This document shows positions 56,500 through 64,000 of a DNA stretch of 64,000 bases, piece after piece. Each line of letters starts with the position of its first letter. Position 1 is the first letter of the stretch. A program made the position numbers and the translations under genes. The notes beneath the pieces were generated by a model. The model ran no database searches. It was given only the letters and a program-made list of their open reading frames with translations, and was not told the DNA's origin. Origin of the DNA: Siphonodentalium dalli (Eukaryota > Mollusca > Scaphopoda > Gadilida > Siphonodentaliidae); the NCBI GenBank assembly GCA_032622095.1, contig CP136066.1, forward strand, positions 5,415,784-5,479,783. The letters are read 5' to 3'.

Positions 56500-59400
56500 A
56501 CTTCAGGCGCATTCCGTTCGTCGTAATCAATATATATATATATCTTGTTAGTTAGCACTCTCCATCAAGGCAAAATGCCGTTTCTGTTATTTTCCATGAG
56601 TAAATAAATGTATTATGCCTTTATAGACAAATAATATGCCCAAACTGCAGTTATGTCATTGTGTTAATCACAAAAAAAAATATGTATACTTGAAATCGGG
56701 TTTTGTATAATGTTGTAATTGGAGAGATAGACTATATTTAAACATATATTCATCACTGATGGATAACATTGTGTGATTTTTTTCTCGTTAAAGCACTAAA
56801 GTATCATTGGTGGGTGACATTGTGTCTCATCGAAGCACTAACTTAGCTTACAATATTGCAGGAGCTAATCTTCAAGTTAATAGATTAATTGAAAAGGTAG
56901 ATCACATGAAATGAATGTCCGCTCATTTGTTAACTATATATGAGTGGCGACATTCACGTTAATCCAATTTCGTTTTTAAACAAAATGAGACACATTTTTC
57001 CGTGTAACATTGATATTTCTATTTTGAATCAAATTATTAGTTGTATTGTTGAATCATAAAATGATGTAATTGTTGTTTGTTTGAATCATATTCATCTGAG
57101 TCATATATTTGTGATAATTTATATATGCAGTACTGTAGCACGATTTCGATAATCTACTTGACTTCATCATAGCAAACAGTGCGATTGACCAGATCAACAG
57201 CTGCATGTGGTGAGACACTATAATTTGAAATAAAACAAGCAACCTTTCGGGACAATTTAACGGGCATTTTTTGGAAAGAAACATCAGCCACATTCGGCTC
57301 TTAGTAATCGGGAGAACTCAACATGCCATTTCGACTCAGTTATTTACCGGAATATAAGCCACTGTGTTATTCCTTTATAGACAAATAATATACCAATATT
57401 CTGTTTTGTCTTTGGGTTATTCACAGAAACAGGTATATGTAGACAAGAAATCAGGTTTTATGAAAATTATGTTGATGTAATTATTGCCACAGGAAGAAAT
57501 AGACATCGGTAAATATATTCAGCATTAATGGGCGACATTATATCTCTCTAACTCACTAACTTGGCATACAATATTGCATGAGCTTAATCTTCAAATTAAT
57601 ATATTATTTGAAAACGTGGTTCACATTAAGTGACTCGTATTCCTTAGCCATGAAAGCGAACACAAAACGCTTCGCACCATTATGAAATATTTGAGTGGAG
57701 ACATTCACTTTAATCCAATTTCATAACTGAAAACAACTGTGGCACAGATGTTTGTGTAGCATTATTTTTGAAACATTGGTGTGCGAACTGTTTTATCATG
57801 TTTTATCATTGATTACACGAAAGGCCACTACATACACAATGTTATCATATAATACAACTATATTAATAATAGGTGGATTCAGGATATGCCATGCATGCAG
57901 GTCCCGTTGTGTATCGTTTTGTGGCGTTGATCATATTAAGGGTGTTATGTACACTAAATCCGGTTATTAATGGGACAATCTCCTTTTATACTCAACAGAA
58001 TATATCCGACAAATGAATGAACGAAACAATGAATGAAACAACCTGTCAGTATAGTTTTAAGCGCAATGCTTAAAACTGAAACTTAAGGTGCATTCGTTTT
58101 GCGGTAATCAGGATAATTATATCGTGTTAGCACTCTCCCTCAAGGTAAAATAACATTTCAAATAAGTTACATCGCATGAATAAACCACCCTATTACGCCG
58201 TGATAGACAAATAATATACAAAATCTTCAGTTTTGTCACTGCGTTACTCACAAACAAGTTATTTGTACACTTGAAATCTGGTTTTATATAAAAGTGGTTG
58301 TTGTAATTGAAGAGATAGACTATATTTAAACATATTTTCATCATTGATGGGTGACATTGTGTCTGTTCAAAGCACTACCTTAGCTTGCAATATTGCATTA
58401 GCTACATCTTCAAGTTAATAGATTAATTGAAAACGTAGTTCTCATGAAATGAATGTCCGCTCAATTATGAACTATATTTGAGTGGCGACATTCACTTTAA
58501 TCCAATTTCGTTTTAAAAAATGAGGCACCGATTTCCGCGTAACATTGTTGTTTGTATTTTTGAATTATATATTTAGGTGATATTTGTATTTTTGAATCAT
58601 ATAATTATGTGATAGTTGTATTGTTGAATCATACATTTATGTCATTGTTGTCTTATTGAATCATATTTATCTGATAGTTGAGATTTGAATCATATATTTG
58701 TGATAATGGATCATCCTATTTCAGTTTGACTGATATATGCGGTGGTGTTGGTTGTGGTACTGTTATTTGTAGGTGGTGACTTCATAAAGGTTCTGTTGCA
58801 CGATTTCGAGAATCTAGTTGACGTAATCGTAGCAAACAGTGCGAGTGACCAGTTAAGCAGCAGCATTTTGTGAGACGATAACATTTGAAATAATACAAAC
58901 AACCTTTTGGAACAGAAACTTCAGCCACATTCGTATCTTAGTAATCGGGAGAACTCAACATTCCATTTCGATTCAGGTATTTAACAGGAATATAAACCAC
59001 TGTGTTAATCTTGTATAGACAAATAATATAGCCAATCTTCTGGTTTGTCTTTGTGTTATTCCCAGCCAAAGGTATATGTAGTCTGGAAATCTCAATTTAT
59101 GAAAAGTATGTTGTTGTAATTATAGCCGCGGGAAGAGAGAGACCATCGGTAAATATATTAAACATTGATGGGCGACATTGTATCTCTCTAAATCACTAAC
59201 ACTGCATACAATATTGCAGGAGCTTAATCTTCTAATTAATGGATTAATTGAAAACGTATATCACATTAAGTGACTCGTATTATTTAGCCATGAAATCGAA
59301 GACAAAACACTTCGCATCGTCATGAAATGTTTGAGTGGAGAAATTCCCTTTAATCCAATTTCATAACTCAAAACAAATGTGGCACAGATGTTGGTGTAAC

Positions 59401-59700
59401 AATATTTTTTAAAGTTTTGCGCAAACTGTTTTATCATGTCGCTTGTATTGATTACACGAAATGGCAATAAATATAAAATGTTATCATAGTGTACAAAGTT
59501 ATAAGTGATAGCTGGATTCAGGATATGCTACGCATGCAGTCCCATTGGTGTATCGTTTTGTGGCGTCTATACCGGTGATCATATTAAGGGGTTTATGTAC
59601 ACTAAATCCGGTTATTAATGGGACCATCTCATTTTATACTCAACATAATATATGCAACAAACGAACGAATTTGTGCTATAAATTAGTGCAAAATACACCC
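56500..59700 (+). repeat. Higher-order tandem array of four units (0.75-0.85 kb)
   Basis: Units start near 56500, 57290, 58040 and 58910. All share a CTTTATAGACAAATAATAT block, a TTGTAATT...AGATAGAC block, GGGCGACATTGT/GGTGACATTGTGTC and AATATTGCA-GAGCT. Units 1 and 3 resemble each other more than units 2 and 4, and vice versa, implying duplication of a 1.6-kb dimer. Related fragments lie at 56100-56290 and 62900-63120. Confidence 0.7.
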
Positions 59701-59880
59701 ATGTGATCTATGAACGATGCAAATAACACGGTAGTTATAATGAAAATGAGTCGATGACTCGAGTCATAAACTCCATTCCGTTTTAATTACCATGTTGTTT
59801 GCATCATCCATAGAGCACATGAGTGTATATTTGCACTAATCCATGGCTCAAATTCATTCATTTGTTGCACATATGTTTGC
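59595..59880. mobile_element. Foldback MITE, related to 49258-49583
   Basis: It shares CACTAAATCCGG, GGGACCATCTC, CTATGAACGATGCAAATAAC and CTAATCCATGGCTCAAATTC with that element, arranged as inverted arms around GAGTCGATGACTCGAGTC. Confidence 0.65.
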
Positions 59881-60137
59881 AGTAACATAACTAGCCCATT
59901 GACTGCACCAAAATCAGCAACATAAAAAATACCCAGTCCCCTGCCATAACTTCAGGATCTAACCAGACTCTCCTGGCCATTTAAACATAAACGATCGCCA
60001 ACTTTACGTGGGCTATGATATTCTGTTCTCTCGATGAATTTCCCTCACAGATAATCAACCAATCGGCAGCCATGCTGACTCGAGTCTTTCTGCACAAATG
60101 CAAGAAACGTAACTCTATATAATTGGTTGATTGTAAC

Positions 60138-60741
60138 TTAACCCTTTACCCAACAAACCGGCCAAAAACGGACAAATAAAGATGCAACAGCCTAAATTAT
60201 CTTGGGTCTGTCTCAATAAAACCATACAAATATGGATATCATTGGAACCGGCTCATTGACCACATTGTGATGGTCACAGTTATGCCCTGTGCCAATGCAT
60301 TCTCTTATATATGCGACTCGACCATAGGTCGCCTCGCATATATAATATAATGCATTGGCCTAAACAAATCTTTTTTTAACACCTTTTACCATTTTTTCTT
60401 ACATACTTTAAATTTTTTAGAATTTTTAATGTGTGAAGCCAATGCATTCTCTTATATATGCGAGGCGACCACCCACCTCCCCATCCCACCACCTATAGTT
60501 TCTTATGCGCCGCAGGCGCTCGTATATTGGTAAGTACACACCCACCTCCCCATCCCGCCATCCATAGTATCTTATGCGCCGCAGGCGCTCGTATATTGGT
60601 AAGTACCCATCCACCCCCCCCCCATCCCGCACACATCCTCTAATGATCCCCAGTGTGTGTTACACACACACTGTGTGGATGTATTGATCGACCATATCAC
60701 TGTGATATATTTCAGGGCCGTTCTGTTGGGTAAAGGGTTAA
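60138..60741. mobile_element. MITE with TTAA target duplication (family 1, copy B)
   Basis: TTAA at 60138-60141 and 60738-60741 flank CCCTTTACCCAACA ends. The left 200 bp closely match copy A at 1680. The interior holds an extra insertion at 60470-60640 with two tandem copies of about 67 bp (CCCACCTCCCCATCCC, TATGCGCCGCAGGCGCTCGT, ATTGGTAAGTAC). No transposase. Confidence 0.88.
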
Positions 60742-60806
60742 TATACGTTTCAGTTGGTGTGAGTACAATAGAGATACCGCTCGTCAGTTGTGGTGTTTGA
60801 TCCACC

Positions 60807-60899
60807 CATTGCCCTGCAGGGAGCCCCACACATATATAGAAGCATATAGAAGAGTGTTGGCTGCTCATGTTTGTCTGGGGCTCTGTATGGGTGAAATTG
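60807..60899 (+). repeat. 93-bp segment duplicated inside the MITE at 62519
   Basis: CCATTGCCCTGCAGGGAGCC ... GGGTGAAATT is found again at 62640-62732 with two substitutions. Here it lies in flanking DNA outside any recognised element. Confidence 0.85.
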
Positions 60900-60946
60900 T
60901 TGTGGTGTTTGAGTTCACACGAAGTTGTGGAATGTATATATAGAGG

Positions 60947-61101
60947 ATATCTAGTGTTTTTGAGTGGATACCGAAAAATATGTCATGAGTGAGCGAGACA
61001 AATGTTTATTTTCGCGAGCGGCTTGCCGCGAGCGAAAATAAACATTTGTCGCGGTCACGAATGACGTATTTTTCGGTATCCACTAAAAAAACACTAGATA
61101 T
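60947..61101. repeat. Foldback element (hairpin)
   Basis: Arms: ATATCTAGTGTTTTTGAGTG, GATACCGAAAAATA and GACAAATGTTTATTTTCGC, each matched by an inverted copy, with the GAGCGGCTTGCCGCGAGC tip palindromic. The structure is similar in style to 19276-19428, but the sequence is unrelated. Confidence 0.8.
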
Positions 61102-61109
61102 TCTTTTTA

Positions 61110-62009
61110 TTATACGCATTTCCAAAGAAATTCACCACTTACGACGTTACATGATATCACAATCATCTTCAATCGATGCATAATTTTTGAAGCCATCAGC
61201 TGATCGATGCGTGTTCTCACAATGCTACTTCACCATCCGCAGAATATAAAAATATAGTTCCCGTATTCTTCCCTTTATTTCCGCCATAAATATGTCGAAT
61301 TTCAACATAAAATAGATTTTAATTATAACTGTATCGGTGAATATAATATCATTTAGAACATTACAATGGGTTCTTTCACTTTGACCTTCTTCAATAGTAC
61401 AAACCGGAAACAGTATTGGTACTCGCAAGTGAATCGGTCGCACGCGCAAGCTAGTGTGAAAGTATATTCTTCTATATCCCCTTCTGGGTGATATCGATAT
61501 TTATCTAAACGCGTTTTTTTCTATAATTCACTGTTGGGCGTATAATAAAATAGTGTATCAGTCGAATAGAAATCGGTGTATACTTCGTTCAGAGACGGAC
61601 AGGGAGCACCACCAGTTATATTTCTTACTGTGGGGGAATCCCAATTTCCGATTTGCTTGCTTAAAAATTAAGCAAATGTGCAACGTGCACGTCGTAAGCA
61701 ATTCGCTTCTGTGAATGTAATGGTCATATATAGATATTGAGATAAGGACATCGGAAGACAAACTAACACGCGTGTTATTATTTCATTTCATCTGTGTTCA
61801 ATTACCGGATCATTATGCGATGTTTCATTATGTTAACTTTAAGTCATACATCATATATATAGTCAATTGTTATATTTAGTGAAGAGTTTGTTGTTCTGAC
61901 ATTCGAATCAGTTATCAATATTTAGACAGTGTTTTTCCGACGCAAGCGACATACCTTAGTTTGGGATCATACACGATGTCGGTCAGTGTAAATTATCCAT
62001 GTTTATAAA
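61110..62009. other. Gene-free stretch
   Basis: No supported exon or repeat. Confidence 0.45.
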
Positions 62010-62452
62010 CCCCACGACGACATGCTACCAGGAGTTCCTCGCGTATCTTAGACACCCCATGACGACATGCTACCAGGAATTCCTCGCGCATCTTAGACAC
62101 CCCACGACGACATGCTACCAGGAGTTCCTCGCGTATCTTAGACACCCCATGACGACATGCTACCAGGAATTCCTCGCGCATCTTAGACACCCCATGACGA
62201 CATGCACCCAGGAATTCCTCGCGCATCTTAGACACCCCACGACGACATGCTACCAGGAGTTCCTCGCGCATCTTAGACACCCCATGACGACATGCTACCA
62301 GGAATTCCTCGCGTATCTTAGACACCACATGACGACATGCTACCAGGAGTTCCTCGCGTATCTTAGAGACCCCATGACGACATGCTACCAGGAATTCCTC
62401 GCGCATCTTAGACACCCCATGACGACATGCACCCAGGAATTCCTCGCGCATC
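62010..62452 (+). repeat. 45-bp minisatellite, nearly 10 units
   Basis: The unit ACGACATGCTACCAGGAGTT-CCTCGCGTATCTTAG-ACACCCCATG is repeated about 9.8 times with few variants (GTATC/GCATC, CTACC/CACCC, GAGTT/GAATT). Because 45 is divisible by three and the unit lacks stops in one frame on each strand, both strands are open (152 and 184 codons) with 15-residue peptide repeats (TTCYQEFLAYLRHPM on plus, MREEFLGACRHGVSK on minus). Nothing shows that either is translated. Confidence 0.92.
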
Positions 62453-62518
62453 TTGAAATAAGTTTAGATATACCTTCGGTCGGACGTTCATTTGTAATAA
62501 TGGATTTCAGTTTGACTG

Positions 62519-62898
62519 ATATATGTGACCCGCCATATCAAATCCAGTCGTAAGAGAATGCATTGGCCTATCAATTTTTTATCATTTTTTTTAAATAAAT
62601 GTTTCTGACGATTTTTAGGACATAAAATAAAAAAAACATCCATTACCCTGCAGGGAGCCCCACACATATATAGAAGCATATAGAAGAGTGTCGGCTGCTC
62701 ATGTTTGTCTGGGGCTCTGTATGGGTGAAATTATAAAATTGTTAAAGAATACAAGAAAAAATTATTAAAATTGTAAAAAATTGTTAGGCCAATGCATTCT
62801 CTTATATATGCGAGGCGACCTATGTAAGAGAATGCATTGGCACAGGGTAAACAAATCCCGACTTACGACTGGATTTGATATGGCGGGTCACATATGTG
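62519..62898. mobile_element. Small MITE with TIR GTGACCCGCCATATC and ATAT target duplication
   Basis: The inverted ends (GTGACCCGCCATATCAAATC and its complement at 62878-62895) flank about 370 bp. The interior includes the AATGCATTCTCTTATATATG palindrome of MITE family 1 and a captured 93-bp segment. ATAT is duplicated on both sides. The paralogous sequence at 58730-58755 (GACTGATATATGCGGTGGTG) represents the empty site. Confidence 0.8.
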
Positions 62899-64000
62899 GT
62901 GGTGGTGATTTTTGAAAGGTACTCTATCACGATTTCGAGAATCTAGTTGACTTTATCATACCAAACAGAGCGGGTGACCAGTTCGAGGTTCTGGGTGACT
63001 TTATCATAGCAAACAGAGCAGCAGCATTTTGTGAGACGCTAAAACTTGAAAACCCAGGGACCAAACAATCAGGGGAAACATCAAAAGTTATGTACACTCG
63101 ATGTTAGAAAATCAAAGACATTTTAAAATCTCTACATATTCCGTTTAGCATGAAGTAATTAAGCTCTTCCTCTGTGTTCACGATGCCGTCAGCAAATTGC
63201 GCAAATTGCGAAAGAAAACAAAAGTGGCTCAACAAAATGGGCTAGTGGCTAAAGAAAGTGGCTCAAAGAATTTTGGAGTGTGGCTCATAAATTAACTGCC
63301 ATCGGACATATTAAGTTTAACAATCAGGCAACAATATCCCGCTACGAGACAGTCTGAATGAAATCACTCGCTGTAATAGTGTGCTTTGTCATAAATCATA
63401 TATGTAGAATGTATTTCCCAAAATGGCCGCCAAAATGGACAAAATCGAATGAAATTTACAGTTTGTGCAAAATTGAAGAGCTATTCTTATACGAGTAAAC
63501 AAACTCTCGAATTATGCGAGGAAGAATGATTGCAGAGTGTGAGATATACTTTTGATTAGAGATGTATGAATTATCTCTAATGTATCTCACGAGAGAGCAA
63601 GCGAAACCAGGGTCTTATGAAACGGTTAAATCTTGACTTTTGTGCCCCAAGAAACGGAAACATAACGCAGTGTTTTCAATTTCGATACAGAAAAAAGAGT
63701 TTCATGTAACATTGATAGTTGTATTTTTAGTCATCTATTTAAGTGACAGTTGTACTGTTTAATCATATGTTAATGTGATAGTTCTATTGTTGAATCATAT
63801 ATTTGTGTTATTTTTGTCTTTTTGAATAATAAATGTATGTGATGGTTGTATTTTTGAATAATAAATGTATGTGATAGTTGCATTTTTATTATCACTCTTG
63901 CATTCAATACAAACAAGCGGCATACATTCGACTACATTTGTTAAATTCAGGATGTGCCAGACCTGTTAATATGTCGCTTCTGTGGCGTATCTGTGATCAT
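62899..64000. other. Repeat-derived terminal stretch without gene
   Basis: It contains diverged relatives of the 56-59 kb units (GATTTCGAGAATCTAGTTGA at 62929; TTGAATCATATATTTGTG-type repeats at 63710-63890) and an ATGGCCGCCAAAATGG motif near 63424. No coding support. Confidence 0.5.

Noticed and set aside
62010-62452. CRISPR array
   Set aside because: Repeats are contiguous without variable spacers, and the host is eukaryotic.

Overview
The window looks like AT-rich, intron-bearing nuclear DNA of a marine invertebrate, most likely a lophotrochozoan and probably a mollusc. The evidence is GT-AG spliced exons (a C-type lectin domain), a THAP zinc-finger exon, non-LTR reverse-transcriptase tails of a style common in molluscs, many TTAA-flanked MITEs, foldback elements and (TA)n tracts. 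Nothing supports a bacterial or phage origin. The species cannot be named from the sequence alone.

Layout. 1-8.8 kb is mostly non-coding, with one TTAA-flanked MITE. 8.8-12.0 kb and 39.8-43.15 kb are the two arms of a long inverted duplication (about 3.2-3.4 kb each, highly similar), themselves composites of minisatellite and a nested MITE. Between the arms lie: (i) a compact virus-like or foldback island at 12.5-15.5 kb, with roughly 1 kb inverted arms, a (GGC)n core carrying divergent TATA boxes, a perfect-looking hairpin, small overlapping ORFs and a C2H2-polyQ ORF; (ii) 15.5-33 kb of dispersed repeats, with a reverse-transcriptase fragment at 19.4 kb, near-identical recent duplications at 20.3-21.1/28.3-28.6 kb, several tandem repeats and a truncated THAP exon at 31.5 kb; (iii) a decayed DNA transposon at 34.13-39.42 kb, with about 300-bp terminal inverted repeats and one long minus-strand gene (EEDT/DTDV/GCD nuclease-like motifs and a C-terminal tesmin/TSO1-type CXC domain) broken by at least seven lesions.

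Downstream, 44-48.4 kb holds a possible gene (NRF1-type promoter motif, C2H2 zinc-finger segment, spliced small ORF) invaded by four copies of one TTAA MITE family. A second reverse-transcriptase tail is at 50.8-51.3 kb. The best host gene is a C-type lectin domain encoded by exons at 53.0 and 54.5 kb. From 55.8 kb to the end the sequence is repeats: a 60-bp tandem array, a four-unit higher-order array, a second copy of the first TTAA MITE, foldback elements, a 45-bp minisatellite and a small MITE whose empty site is preserved in a paralogous copy.

The genes do not form an operon or pathway. The organising principle is layered transposition and local duplication. The two most unusual objects are the TATA/GC-core/hairpin island at 12.5-15.5 kb and the CXC-type transposon with nuclease-like motifs.
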